Below, in pieces: positions 15,495-29,702 of a DNA stretch of 64,000 bases. The stretch covers positions 80,111,001 to 80,175,000 of the forward strand of contig NC_134106.1 in NCBI RefSeq assembly GCF_040939455.1. Direction: 5' to 3'. This DNA is from Microcebus murinus (Eukaryota > Chordata > Mammalia > Primates > Cheirogaleidae). The notes under the pieces are model-generated. The model did no database searches. It was not told where the DNA came from and was given only the letters and a program-made list of their open reading frames with translations. A program made the translations under genes and the position numbers. How positions within the stretch are numbered: the stretch's first letter is position 1; every line of letters starts with the position of its first letter.

Positions 15495-18400
15495 AGTGAG
15501 TGTATATGTTTAGGTATGTTTTGTGAATGTTCATGTATTACATGTTTGTGCTTATAATGGTTCAGGACTGGCTTAAACATAAGGGAGTGCCCATAAATTC
15601 ATTAAACAAACACGAAGAGTTTATGTAAATTTAGTAATCTTTGGTTAAGCTGGGTTATTGGTATTGTAAAAAAGGGTATTATTGGTAAAGTAATAGTAAA
15701 AATGTTTTCAAATTCTCAGCATACCTTAGTTTTTGCCTGGGTTTCACTAGATGTTTTTATGGATTTGAGATGTCAAGATTTGACATAAAGGTTACAAGAC
15801 TATAAACTCAGCCAAAGACAACCTGTTTATATGATTTTTGTTAAGTAAGGTAAATTTAATATTGTTGGTCTAATAATAGCTAAATCTCCGGAGTTACCAA
15901 ATAAATACCTATGTGTTTAACTTTAAAGTAAAAATATAGATGTGCCTAAGTGTCAGAAAATTAGAGTAAATAAAACACCAAGTAAATAGAGCACCAAAGC
16001 AGAAACTTATGGTCAAAGGTTTATGAAAATATTTTTGTTTAGATCTCTTAATCATAAATGCAGATATAGTTTATTTCCACTGATTTCAAAGTCTGTGGAA
16101 AGGTATACTAATGTGTTTCTAACTCTTCCTGTCATCTGATATTAACAGTACTTTTAGGGATTCAAAGCTGTCCTAAAAGTTGTAGTTTCAAGAGCTTAAA
16201 TTGGAAGCTTGAGTTTTCTTTAATCTTGTCTACTTTGTGTCCTACTCTTTACAAGCTAGCCAGTTATGTGTACATTATGTGGCTATAACAAAATTTTTGC
16301 TAGGAAAAAATTCCTAAACTGCTACCTTCTGTATAGTAATTTATTTTTTTAAAAAATAGATAATTGTTAAAATCCAGAGAGAATCTCAAAACAGTCTTAC
16401 TCTTTAGAAATAGTGCATGTACTCAAGTTTATACCCAAGTTGAGAAAAAATGTTTTGAGACTATTCAGATTGGTTTGAAAACAACTTAATCTTGATCCTA
16501 TGTAAAAAAGGAAAAAGTGTTACAGCTTTGTGTCATTGTTTGAGGCATTACAAATTGGGGCTGAAGGCTTTTTTCAGTCTAAGTCAAGTAATATCATGTT
16601 GATGAGGCTCAGAAAACAATCTGAAAATGAAGGCTTCAGAAGCAAAAATTCTCTAACTTGCCTTGTCTGCCTACCTCTTCTTCCAGTTCTTCCCTGAAGC
16701 TAACCATAGCAATCAAAATGCCTCTTCCCCAAGGCAAGACATAAAGGCCAGAACCCCTTTTTCTGAAAATTCGCCATAAAACCTAAAATTATTCTATGTA
16801 AAAACTAGACATAAAGTAATTATCTGACCTAATTTGTGTCCTCAAGAGAGGACAAATTAACTATCAAACCCGGATTCCCGGAAGAGCCCTGCCATACTCC
16901 CAGAAGGAAGGAATGCACACTCAGAAGGGGATAATCAGAACTTACACAGAAAGGCCTGCTGGGTTCCCCACTCAGCCTGTTAGAATCAGCTCACACCCTT
17001 TTTTGTCCAATCATATGTCTACACGGCTGTCTATACGTTAACCATACAAATGAACACTTTCCCCTGCACCTTTGAGTGTGTATCCTTAAGACGTGCATGT
17101 ATAAGTTATTTTAGTTTTGTCCTATTCATCTTAATGTCAGTAAAATTTTCAGCAAATCTTTATAGGAACAGTGGCCTTTGCTCCCTACAGTTTGACTTAA
17201 CTTTGGGGGCCAGGGACACTTTGATCCCTATGATATCAATACATTTTGTTTTGGGATATGGTGTTTTGGAGGATCTAACTAACTAATACCCTTTAAACAG
17301 AATATAGTCTAAAATGTCTACTTTGTTTATAAAATTTAAAAATGATATTACATTGCTTAAAATAATAAACCTTATGAAAATACTCATGTTTCTCCTGGTT
17401 AATATTTGAGATTTTAAAAAAAAAGCAATTAAAACTGTATTGATTCCTGTTGTGTATTATAGATCTAATTACAGGGTATAAAACAAGTTAACAAAAAAAT
17501 AAGTTAAAGTAGTAACTGGAATCTAAGTGAAATACTAAATAAATAAACAAATTAGAGAAATATGAATGGAAAAACACAGATGAAATTTTTATATAATTTA
17601 ATATCTGAATGTCATGTTAAGATGATCATGAAATTTCTGTCATTTATAAAATACTAAAACATTTTAAACTTACGTTTAAGTTTATATATCTTGATATCTT
17701 ATTTTTAAATATATTTAGCAATGCTAATAAAATTGGTGACAACAGTTCAAAGTGAATTTAACTTCCTAAGTTTTTCTAAGAGTTGATATTATAATTAATA
17801 TATGTAATGGAAACTTCTAGATGGAAGGGAAACATTGTATATAAAAGACTTTTTAAAATAAAAAGTTATGAGATATAAATATTAATAGTTTTATTAAAAA
17901 AGATAATTTCATCTTATTGGTTTTAAAACTGATTTAAATTAAGTAAATAATAATTAAAATTAAGTGATATAAATGTTAAAAGTTATGAAAGGTTTATAAA
18001 AATTTTAACTTATAGTCAAATTGGCTAAAATTAGATGTATTTGTTTAGAAGATGTTATGAAAATTAACGATCATTAATATAGTAAAACAATAAAAAATTT
18101 GGTTTTCTCTTTGACCTAGATTTTCATATGATATTAATAAAAATAACAAAAGATTTTATTTATAACAAAAAATGTTTTGTTCATCTTTTGAATAAACTAG
18201 AAGATGGCAGGGGGAGGAGAAAATGAGACAGTTCAGTCTGTTCATTACCTTGTACTTCAGTCTGTCTACTGAGTCTTGTACTCGTTTAAGAAACAGATTC
18301 CTGTCTGTATCAAAAAATAGAATTTTTGTATTTTAAAAATATTTATCAGTTTGGCTAAGTCAATATCTAATATTTTATAATAACCTACAATCTTGTTTAA

Positions 18401-20406
18401 TCACAACAAGTGTCTTATGGTAAACAGTTCATAACTTCCTGCTCTTTAAGCTTTCACTAACATTTAAAGTTACTAAAAATAAGAATTCTAGTCAATACAT
18501 GTGATTCTATATATAAAGTGTAACAAGAGTAAGATATTTTTCATAAGGAAAATGATAAAGCATAAAATGTGTTCATATTAAAATATATATCATTTTGTCT
18601 AATTCAGAGGTTCTTTAAAGGTTAAATCAAAATATGGATTTAGAAAGAAAATAAAACCAAAATGAAAAGTAACTTGTAAATAAGAGAAAAATGTAAAAAA
18701 GGCAATGAGTATACAAATATTTTCTTTTTGAGAAGAAAGGTTTAACAGAAAGTTTTTAGGCATGTTTTATAGCTAGTCTATAATCCATGCAGCTTGGGAT
18801 AGTTATACAGGTAATTTATTAAGGAATTTTTTATGTGGTCCAGTTAGTTACAATTAAAAAGAAAGTTTGCTTAACACAAAGTTTGCTGTAAATATTAGTT
18901 TGCTCTTAATAAAATTACTTAATGTACTCATTTTAATTCTATAAATGGTTTCCTTCTAACTTAAAAAAAATGCACGACAGGAGGTTATTCTTTATTTTTT
19001 GGTAATTGGCCTAAAAATACCAAAAATTTTGTACTGTATCAAGATAGATAACCCCTGTACTCTCTTTTCTAGGTTTTGACTAACTACAAAACTAAACTTA
19101 AAAGGGGTTAAAGTTACACCCACATAACTTACTTTAATCACCTTTAGAATCTTTTGTTGACTATCTCTCTTGGTTAAATAAATGACTCTCATTTTATAGT
19201 GGCTTGTGATTGTATTTAAGAAAATTTTTTAAGCTTTTAATATTTGACAAATATTCCAAAACCCAAATTCTAGATCCAGACTTTTGACTTTAAACTAACT
19301 TTTTTATATAATACAGAGAGTGAAAGTCTTAGTATGTTTTATTTGGCACATTAAAAGCATACAGAAAACACTGTCAAATATAAAATGGTGTTTTACTTTC
19401 TTTGGGTTATATTTGTATAAGTATATTATTAATATATATTTCAGCATTGTAAAATCTTGATATGTTTTAGTGTATGTTATCAGTAATAATTATAGGTACT
19501 ATATGAAAAAAATGTATGCCAGAAAAATATCAGGTTTTGTCGATTATCTCTTTAACCATAAGTAGTCTTAAGAATTCCATTTTATTTAATTTATATCAAA
19601 AAGTGTTTTGTGTTTTTAAACTAGCCAAGTCCAAAGTTTACTTCAAGGAAAATCATGGAAAGGACTCACAAATTCTCTTAAAAACAGGATTCTAATAACT
19701 TTAGAGATTATATACCACGGGACTAAAACCAAACAAACTTCTAGAACTTTAATTAGAAAACTGATATGTCCATGAATATAGCTAACTCAACCTCATGGGA
19801 CCAAAGTCAAATTTTATAAAAAGATTTTATTTAAAACATTACTGATTCTCTTGTTTTCCAGAGTCCTGGTATATTTTAAGTAAATAACAAGTTTAGCTGA
19901 TATCTCTAAGACCTAAACCTACTGAATCTGCCAAGGACCTGTTCCAACATCCTCCCTCTAGGCCGGGAGACTCTCCTGGAATAGGGGGGTTTGTGAGATT
20001 ATAAGGGCCAATCCAAGGGATGGAATTAGTCTAAAGTCTTCAGAATAAAGAGGGGTGCACAGAAGCCTAAACAAATACTAACTGAAAAACTTTGTCTTTT
20101 TAGGCCATGTGGTACAGATATCCATCCAATCATAACATTTTTTTCCTGCTTCCTGTAGACTTAACTTCCTGAGTACAAGTGTTCTCAGTTATGCGGTTAT
20201 TCAAAAGGAAATATGACAAATAATTTATCAAGCACGTTAGGATAAATCACTAAAGACACTAAAATAATGTGACACAAACAAAAATCTCTAAATTCCTTGG
20301 CTTAAATGGTTAATAATGCTTATGTTTGCTACAAATCTGCAACTAAATCCCCAAAGGATATAGTAGTTTAAACTTGCAGATAAATTAATTTTAAAACCTT
20401 GCCTTT

Positions 20407-20476
20407 GACATTTTGGTTTTTACTTTTTTTTTTTTTTTTTTTTTTGGCTTACGAGTTAGAAGACATTGGTTTTTAC
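20407..20476 (-). mobile_element. Tiny poly(A)-tailed retroinsertion, left arm only
   Basis: A 22-bp T-run plus about 16 bp ('ggcttacgagttagaa') flanked by GACATTTTGGTTTTTAC (20407-20423) and GACATTGGTTTTTAC (20462-20476). The empty site is visible in the right arm ('gacattttggtttttac' read in reverse near 21985). The source RNA is not identifiable from 16 bp. Confidence 0.75.
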
Positions 20477-20720
20477 TTTAACATTACCTAAACTGTTTTA
20501 AAGGATTAATGAGTGCCTGTCTACCTGCAGTCCTGTCTGCCCTAAAACATTCACTGGCTGTAAGCGCTTTTGGCTATTCAGTCCTCATGGCCACAAGGAT
20601 CCCACTGAAGGCTTGAAAGAACCTGGAGCAGGCATCCACATCACGCTGGCAACCTATGGAACAAAATAAGAGTTTGGCCATAGATGCTGCTCTGTCAGAT
20701 CTTGGCTAAAATGGGGGAAT

Positions 20721-21159
20721 TGTGAACTAAAATAAAATCTTAAGGCTACCCCCAACTGGCTGACTGAATGCCCCCCCCACCCTTGGCCAAGGGATATGCT
20801 ACAACTAAGTTGCCTGCCATAAGGAGGGAGGTCAGACATGACTCATCATGCCCCCTTCTCCCTTCTTGGAGATGTCCTTTGCAACTCAGGTCTAAGGGAA
20901 GGCAAAACAAATCCGCAGGTCTTCAATTTATACAACAAATATGTGTAAGATGGCTTGTCCCTGGTTAACAGACCTCCTTATCTTAAAACATTCCAAGCTT
21001 TTACACAAAGCTTCACGTCTTTGACCCATTACAAGTCAAAGAATCTCTTAACCCACCTAAAACCTATAAGCATCCTCCCTTCCAGTTGGCCCACCTTTTT
21101 TGGCAAAACCAATGTATGCCTTTCATGTATTGATTTATGACTTTCATCTGTAACCCCTA
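20721..21159 (+). repeat. 3' LTR of ERV copy A, truncated
   Basis: Starts TGTGAACTAAAATAAAATC directly after a polypurine tract and matches the other internal LTR (21166-21752, reverse strand) until 'ctgtaacccct'. Then the R/U5 part is missing and the sequence switches to the inverted LTR. The switch is the inverted-repeat junction. Confidence 0.75.
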
Positions 21160-21314
21160 TTAATGGGAAAGAAGACAAACTCTGTAAAATAATTTTAAAG
21201 ATATTTATTCAGAGCCAAATTTGAAGATCATGACCCAGAACCACACCCAGGAAACATTCAGCAAGTAGACTCGTTGTCTACTTGCTGAGTTACTTTGGTT
21301 TTATATGTGTCAGG
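21160..21314 (-). other. Spacer of the large inverted repeat
   Basis: About 150 bp that consists of R/U5 of the right-hand inner LTR, present on one side only. It includes AATAAA on the minus strand (21204-21209) and TATA-like 'ttttatat' (21300-21307). A fold-back would leave this stretch as the loop. Confidence 0.7.
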
Positions 21315-21752
21315 GAGACAGTGGTTATAGGTAAAGTCATAAATTGATACATGGAAGGCATACATTGGTTTTGGCTCCAAAAGGTGGGCCATTTTGAAGT
21401 GAAGGGGCTTACAGGTGATAGGTGGGTTTAAAGACTCTTTTGAGTTATAATTGGTTAAAGACATGAAGCTTTTGTCTAAATACTTGGAATGTTAAGATAA
21501 ATAAGTCTATAAAATCAGAGACAAGCCACTGGACATATATTTGCTGTGTAAATTGAGGACTTTCAGGTTTGTCTTGCATAGCCTTAGGTCTGTTAATGAG
21601 TTGCAAAGCATGTCTCCAAGAAGGGAGGGGGGCATGATGAGGCATGTCTGACCTTCCTCCCTGTGGCAGGCAATTTAGTTTTAGAATATCCCCTTGGCCA
21701 AGAGGCAATCCATTCAGTCAGCCAGTGGGAGGGTGGAAGAGACTTAAGATGA
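21166..21752 (-). repeat. 3' LTR of ERV copy B
   Basis: Reverse-strand LTR containing U3, TATA-like, AATAAA and U5. Its last few bases (CA end) are lost at the junction, and its first bases plus polypurine tract are deleted at about 21752 relative to copy A. Confidence 0.75.
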
Positions 21753-24700
21753 TCTGCCAGAGACAGCATCTAGCCCAAATTCTTATTTTGTCTCATCCAT
21801 TGCCAGGGTGGTGTGGCTACCTGCCCTGGGTCCATCCAGTCCCTCTGTGGGACCCTTGTGGCCAAGAGGACAGAATAGCCAAAAGGGCTTACAGCCAATT
21901 AAATGTTTTAGGTCAGGCAGGACTGGAGGGTGACAGGTACTCATCAACCCTTTAAAACCTCTACACAATATTAGAGTAAAAACCAAAATGTCAGAGGTAA
22001 GGTTAGAAAATTAATTCATCTACAAGTGTTGAACTATCATATTCTTGGGTTTAGTGGTAGATGTGTAGCCAACATAAGCATTGTGAACCATTTAAGCTAA
22101 GGGAATTTAGAGACTCTTATTGTGTCACAATATTTTAGTTTCTTTAGTAATTTATACTAAAGGTGGCTGATAAATTACTTGTTATATCTCCTTTTGTATA
22201 AACCTATAACTGAGAACAATTATACTCAAGATGTTCTAAGTCTGTAGGAAGCAAGAAAAAAAATTTATGATTGGGATGGATACCTGCACCACATGGCCTG
22301 AAAAGACACTTTTTCAGTTAGCATTTCTTTAGGCTTCTGTGTGCCCCTCCTTGATCTGGAGGGTCTAAACTAATTCCGTCCCTCTGAATGGGGCCTCACA
22401 ATCTCACAGGCCCCGTGTTGCATGATAGTTTCTGGGCCTAGAGGGAGGATATTTGAACAGGGCCTTGGCAGACTCAATAGTTCTAGGTCCTGGAGATATC
22501 AGGTAAACTTGCTATTTATTTAAAGGCTTGTCAGGACTCTGGAAACCAAAGAAAAGAATCAGTAATGTTTTAAATAGTCTTTTTATAAAAATTGAGTTTG
22601 GTCTCATGAGGTTGAGTTAGCTATACTCATGGACATATCAGTTTTCTAATTTAAATCCTGGAAGTTTGTTTGGTTTTAGTCCCATGGTATATATCTCCAA
22701 AGTTATCAGAAACCTGTAATCAAGTGAACATGTCGGTCCTTTCCATGATTACTTGAAGAAACAAACTTTGGACTTAGCCAGAAAGAACCACTTGCTCAGA
22801 TGAATCGAAGTAAAATAATAATTGTCTAGAGATGACAAAACTTGGACTAGCCATGGTTAAAGAGACAACTAGCAAACAAAATTGGTTATTTTTTGTAGCA
22901 TATAGCAATCCACATAATAACAATAATTACTGATAACATACACCAAGACATGTCAATATTTTATAATACTGGAACATATATTAATAACAAATAAATATAG
23001 CCCAAAGAAAGTTAAATGCCATATCACATTTGGCAATGTTCCCTGTATGATTTTAATGTACCAAATAAATCTATTGTCTGCCTTAGACTTTCAGTGGCCC
23101 TAATTTATAAAAAGCTAGTTTATGATCAAAAGGCTGAATTTAGAATTTGGGTTTTGGAAAGTCTGTCAAATATCAAAGGCTTAAAGCATTTGTTCAAATA
23201 CAATCACAAACCACTATAAAATAAGGGTCATTTATTTAACCAAGAGAGATAGTCAACAAAAGATTCTAAAAGTGATAAAGTAAGTTATATGGATGTAAAC
23301 CTTAACCTTGTTAAAGTTTAGTTTTTTTAGTTAGTCAAAATCTAGCAAAGAGAGTACAGGGATTATCTTGATACAGTATACAATTTTTGGTATTTTTAGG
23401 CCAATTACCAAAAAATAAAGAATAACCTCCTGTCGTATGATTTTTTTTTAAGTTAAAAGGAAACCGATTATAGAATTAAAATGAGTACATTATGTAATTT
23501 TATTAAGAGAAAACTATTATTTACAGAAAACTTTGTGTTAAGCAAACTTTCTTTTTAATTGTAACTAACTGGACTATATAAAAAATTCCTTAATAAATTA
23601 CCTGTATAACTTTATCCCAACATGCAGGGATTGTAGACTAGCTATAAGGCATGCCTAAAAACCTTCTATTTGACCTTTCTTCTGAAAAAAATACATTTTT
23701 ATATTCATTGTCTTTTTTACATTTTTCTCTTATTCACAAGATACTTTTTATAATTTTTTATTTTCTTTCTAAATCCATATTTTGATTTAACCTTTAAAGA
23801 ACCTCTGAATTAGCCTAATGACATATATTTTAATAGGAAAACATTTTATGCTTATTTTATCATTTTTCTTGTTAAAAATATCTTTTTTAAATATATGGAA
23901 TCACATGTATTGACTAGAATTCTTATTTTTAGTAAATTAAAATGTTAGTGAAAGCTTAAAGAACAGGAAGTTATGAATTGTTTATCATAAGACACAAAAA
24001 TCCTATTCTTTCCTACAGACAGGAATCAGTTTCTGAAACAAGTACAGACCTAACAGATAGATTGAAATGCAAGGTAATGAGCAGACTGCATGTCTCTTCC
24101 CCCCACCCTTTCTGTAGTTTATTCAAAAGGTGAACAAAAAATATTTTTGTTATTCTTAAAATCTTTTATTTTTATTAATATCATATGAAAATCTAGGTCA
24201 AAGAGAATACTAAAATTTTTTATTATATTGCTGTATTAATGACCAAGTTAATTTTCATTAAATGTTATAAATAAATCCATCTAATTTTAACCAATTTGAC
24301 TGTAAGTTAAGAGTTTTAAAAACCTTTCATAACCTTTGACTTCTATATCATTTAATTTGAGTTATTATTTACTTATTTAATTTAAAGCAGTTTTAAAACC
24401 AATAAATTAGACAAAATTATCTTTTTTAACAAAACTGTTAATATTTGTCTCCTAACTTTTTATTAATAAGTTTTTTATATATAATTGTTTCCCTTCTTTC
24501 TATAAGTTTCAATTATATATATTAATTATAATATCAACTTTTAGAAAATCTTAGGAAGGTAAGTAACTTTGAATTGTTATTTGTCACCAATTTAATCAGC
24601 ATTCCTAAATATATTTAAAAATAAGATAACAAGGTATATAAACTTAAACTTAAGTTTGAAATGTTTTCATATTTTATAAGTGCCTCAAAAATTTCATAAC

Positions 24701-26807
24701 CATCTTAACATGACATTCAGATTTTAAATTATATGAAAATTTCATTTGTGTTTTTCAATTCATATTTCTCTAATTTATTTATTTTAGCAGTTCACTTAGA
24801 TTCCAGTTATTACTTTAACTTATTTTTTGTTAACTAGTTTTATACCCTGTAATTAGATCTATAATACAAAACAGGGATCAATATAGTTTGAATTGTTTTT
24901 TTTTTAAATCTTAAGTATTCCAAGAGAAACATGAGTATTTTCATAAGACTTATTATTTTATACAATATAATATCATTTTAAAATTTTACAAACACAGTAG
25001 ACATTTTAGGGTATATTCTGTTTAAAGGGTATTAGTTAGTTAGATCCTTCTAAAACATCAGATCCCAAAACAAAATATACTGATATCATAGGAATCAAAG
25101 GGTCTCTGGCCCCCAAAGTTAAGTCAAACTGTAGGGAGCAAAGGCCACTGTTCCTATAAAGATTTGCTGAACATTTTACTGACATAAAGATTAATAGGAC
25201 AAAACTAAAAGAACTTATACATCGACGTCTTAAGGATACATACTTAAAGGTTCAGGGGAGAGTGTTCATTTGTATATTTAACAGGTGGACAGCCGTGTAG
25301 AAATATGATTGGTCAAAAAGGGTGTGAGCTGATTCTAACAGGCTGAGTGGGGAACCCAGCAAAGCCTTTTTGTCTAAATTCTGTTTGTCCCCTTCTGAGT
25401 GTGCATTCCTTCCTTCTCGGAGTATGGCGGGGCCCTTTTTGGAATGGGGGTTTGAAAGCTAAACAAATTAGGACAAATAATTACTTTATGTCCAGTTTTT
25501 ACATAGAATAATTTTAGGTTTTATGGCGAGTTTTTGGAAAAGGGGGTTTTGGCCTTTATGTCTTGCCTTGGGGAAGAGGCATTTTGATTGCTATGGCTAG
25601 CTTCAGGGAAGAACTGGAAGAAGAGGTAGGCAGACTAGGCAAGTTTAGAGAATTTTTGCTTCTGAAGCCTTCATTTTCTGATTGTTTTCTGAGCCCCATC
25701 AACATGATATTACTTAACTTTAGACTGAAAAAAAACCTTCAGCACCAATTTGTAATGCCTCAAACAATGACACAAAGCTGTAACACTTTTTCTTTTTTTA
25801 CATAGGATCAAGATTAAGCTGTTTTAAAACCAATCTGAATAGTCTCAAAACATTTTTCTCAACTTTCTAAAGAGTAAGACTGTTTTGAGATTCTCTCGGG
25901 ATTTTAACAATTATCTACTTATTTTTTCCGCTAAAATAACTTACTATACAAAAGGTAACAGTTTAAGAATTTTTTTCCTAGCAAAAATTTTGTTATAGCC
26001 ACACAATGTCCACATAACTGGCTAGCTTATAAAGAGTAGGACACAAAGTTAACAAGACCAAAGGAGAACTCAAGCTTCCAATTTAAGCTCTTAAAACTAC
26101 AACTTTTAGGACAGCTTTGAATCCCTAACAGTGCTGTTAATATCCTATGACAGAGTTAGAAACACATTAGTATACCTTTCCATGGATGTTGAAATCAGTG
26201 GAAATAAACTATATCTGCAGTTACGATTAAGAGACCTAAACCAAAATATTTTCATAAACCTTTGACCACAAGTTTCTGCTTTTGTGCTCTATCTACTTAG
26301 TGCTTTATTTACTCTAATTTTCTGACACTTAGACACATCTATATTTTTTATTTTAAAGTTAAACACATAGGTATTTTATTCGGTAACTCTGGAGATTTAG
26401 CTAGTATTAGACCAACAATATTAAATTTACCTTACTTATCAAAAATCATATAGACAGGTTGTTTGTCTTTGGCTGAGTTTATAGTTTTGTACCTTAATGT
26501 CAAATCTTGACACCTCAAGTCCATAAAATCTAGTAAATATATAGTAAATAAATATCTAGTAAAACCCAGGCAAAAACTAAGGTATGCTGAGAATTTGAAA
26601 ACATTTTTACTATTACTTTACCAATCAATAATACCCTTTTTTACAATACCAATAACCCAGCTTATTTACCAAATGTTACTAAATTTATATAAACTCTTCA
26701 CATTTGTTTAGGTAATTTATGGGCACTCCCTTATGTTTAAGCCAGTCCTGAACCATGTAAGACCAAACATGTAATACATGGACATACACAAAACATACCT
26801 AAACATA

Positions 26808-26843
26808 TACTCTCTCTCTCTTTCTCTCTCTCACACACACACA
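26808..26843. repeat. (CT)n(CA)n microsatellite (right arm)
   Basis: Short interrupted CT run followed by CA units, the contracted counterpart of 15396-15489. Confidence 0.9.
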
Positions 26844-27511
26844 GCCCTACTAGGTTTTACCCTAGAAGTCTAGCCATGAGATTGTAACACAACTCACCAG
26901 TCTGTAAAAAAGACAATTGGATCCAAATTTCTTCTGACAAAACTGAACTTGTTTATTTGGAAAACTTTATTTGCCCTGATAAGCAACCTAATTAGGCCTG
27001 TGAATCAAAGTTTCGGGTAAAGCAGTTTCCATAGCAGTTTGATTTTATAAGACCTCCTTAGCCCTTTTTTTTTTCTTTAGTTAAAAATGAGTTTTCATTT
27101 TGGATTTTAGCTATACCTGGCTGCAGTATCTGCATGTAGCCTTTCAATTGCAAATACCATAAACAGTGAGTTATTTAACATCAATAGAAAAAGCTATCAG
27201 GTTTTAGAGTAGCCAGAAAAGAAAAGAGAGAAATAGCTTGAGGAATATTTTAATTGTATAGGAGTAAGTTGACCATGACCATTTGAGCTCTCAATTTTCC
27301 TTGACGTAATTTGCCCTTTCCTAAAAACTTGTGCATGAGAATTGGCTATAAGCAGCTGTAGCCCCAGAAAACCTGGTGTGCCTTTGAACCTTTCCATTTA
27401 CAGAAATGCATGCCAGTAGAGGCACCACAAACTAACTGGGTTGCCTATGGGGATCATCCTCTTATTCTTTTCTCATTTTTAAAGATCTGCTTCCCACTTT
27501 TCTTTAAAAGA

Positions 27512-27841
27512 AACAACTAGGCCAGGTGTGATGGCTCATGCCTGTAAGCCTAGCACTGTGGGAGGCCGAAGATGGAGGATCATTTGAGCTCAGAAGTTGG
27601 AGACAAACCTGATCAAGAGTGAGATGCCATCTCTACTAAAGATAGAGAGAAATTAGTAGTACAACTAAAAATATATAGAAAAAATTAGCTGTGCATGGTG
27701 GCGCATACCTATAGAGTCCCAGCTACTTGAGAGGCTGAGGCAGAAGGATTGCTTTAGCCCAAGAGATTGAGATAGCTATGAGCTAGGCTGACACCATGGC
27801 ACTCTAGACTTTGTCTCAAAAAAAAAAAAAAAAAAAAAAAG
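27512..27841 (+). mobile_element. Older Alu in ERV copy B
   Basis: Starts 'ggccaggtgtgatggctcat' and ends in a poly-A run of about 22. Mirror copy of 14400-14720 with the same diagnostic substitutions ('gaagatggaggatcatttgagc'). Confidence 0.9.
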
Positions 27842-28205
27842 AGTAACTGAACTGGAGTGTAGGGTTTGTTGTCATGGATCAGAGTGTGCTGATTATGGAA
27901 GGGGCTCCTCAATGTTTCACCACCAAGTTGGTCCTACACTCTTATGTTTCTCAGTTCTCTCTTCATGGGTCTAGTACCTCCAAGAAGGCTCAAAATGCAG
28001 AGTGATCAGCTCTTATATGGGTTTCCTGAATGAGCCTTCCTTTAATTAATTGGTTGGGGGGTTCCCTATATGGCAACTCATTCCCTGAGTAATCACTCCA
28101 GGCAACTCCTACTCAGGACCCTCGTCACCCAAGAAATACCTTTTGGCTGGGAAGAGTAAAATGCCCTTTCTTCTTTGGAACTGAGGAACTCAGTCTCTCA
28201 TTTAT

Positions 28206-28427
28206 CTACAAAAAAGACAGTTCAGTCTCCTCTTTTACAAATATGCAGAAAACCCAACTGAGATTAATTTTAGGATGAAAAGATAATGGAGAAGACCCTT
28301 TGGCATGTCCCTCCAAATCAAAATTAGGATCCCAAACATAATTTGTAGGAAGAGAACCAATGCAGAGTAATCCAGGACCATCAACAAAAGCGGGAGGTCG
28401 AAGCTCAGAAGGACTTACCAGTTCCAC
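28206..28427 (-). other. Open frame of 73 codons in the ERV leader (copy B)
   Basis: Mirror counterpart of 13818-14039, open through the same 73 codons and also without an ATG start. Two adjacent substitutions change its middle slightly. The splice-donor-like GT is at 28418-28417. Same doubts about coding. Confidence 0.3.
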
Positions 28428-28527
28428 CAGAGGAGAAGCCTAGAGTTGGGGGAGCCGTAAAAGATGATGCCGGTACCTGGTGCTGAGTTTGGGCTACTGT
28501 TTGGGGGGTCCTGAGTCTTCTCTGAGC

Positions 28528-28544
28528 CCCATGTTGGGTGCCAG
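28528..28544 (-). other. Retroviral primer binding site (copy B)
   Basis: Reverse complement is TGGCACCCAACATGGGG, identical to the site in copy A and 4 bp from the LTR end at 28549. Confidence 0.85.
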
Positions 28545-28548
28545 TCTT

Positions 28549-28768
28549 GTCAACAGAAAAGAAGCCAAACTCTGTAAAATAATTTAAAGAGGTTTATTCT
28601 GAGTCCAATTGCAGGACCATGACCCAGAGCCACTGTCAAGAAGCCTTGAGCAAGTGGACTTGCTGTGCTGCGGTTACAGTTTGGTTTTATATATTTCAGG
28701 GAGACAGGGGTTACAGTTGGAGTCATAAATCAATACATGGAAGGCATACATTGGTATGGACCAAAAAG
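28549..28768 (-). repeat. 5' LTR remnant of ERV copy B
   Basis: Same truncated LTR as 13480-13697, with TATA-like and AATAAA signals in reverse. Confidence 0.75.
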
Positions 28769-29702
28769 CCTGTTGAGAAACATGATTCACATTATTAACT
28801 AAAGAGCAAAATATCATGATTATCACTCAGACTTGTTAAAAGCAAACTTTCTCCTTGGTCATTGAGGCCAGTGTTACATGTAATCTGAAATCCTTTTCTG
28901 AGACCACACCTAGAAGAAATACATGAACGGAGCTGTGTGGTGTCGATCTGGGATGTTCTAAGTGTTCTTAAAGTCCACATTATTCAATCATTCTAAAACT
29001 CCACAAAAGCTACAAAATAGTTAGGAGTTTAGTTTGTGACCAGCCCAGATGCAGGATTTGTACATATAGGAAAACAGGGCCTTTACTGTTGTTTTCCTGT
29101 TTCATGTTCTACAAGGTATTATTTTTCCAATAAGACAAACAAAACCTTCAGGGGGCTTGTTTTGTTTTACTATATCAACAAATGCAATACTGTAGAAGTG
29201 TATATTTGGTTTTCCTTTGCCAGATGGAATTTAGTTCTATACTACAAACCCACGTATAATGGAGACATAACTAGTTCTCCGTGTTTATGGCTTATGTAGC
29301 TGGAGAAAAGAAAGTGACATTAGGAATTCTGCATTTACAAGATCTGAAATTTCAGAATATTACCACCACTATCATGCTAATATTCAAAACAATCCTATTT
29401 TGTTAAAAATATAATTTATTTGATTCTCCTAATTCATATTTTTATTTCCCTTTTTAGCATTTAGATTCATAACTCTAAACTTAGTTTTATAATATGTTTA
29501 GAAGCAAGTTCATGAGGGTTGGCAGGAGGGTAGGTGGGAAATGTGATTATCTCTTCCTCTAAGAAGTTCTATTACTCCAGGCTCTTTAATATTCCACATT
29601 AGAAAAATTAATAAGGAAAATTCATCTAGAAAATATACTTCTTCAGTTGATGACAGTGCTTAGTGCCTGGGGTCTAGGAGCTGTTTACTTCATACTTCTG
29701 AA

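Larger units (their letters stand above)
21166..28768 (-). mobile_element. ERVK-like element, copy B
   Basis: Mirror copy of the element at 13480-21159: 5' LTR remnant at 28549-28768, primer site at 28528-28544, leader open frame at 28206-28427, an Alu at 27512-27841, and an AT-rich interior with no gag/pol/env frames. It lies tail to tail with copy A. The shared 5' LTR truncation and shared Alu show that both derive from one insertion duplicated with its flanks, not from two insertions. Confidence 0.75.
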
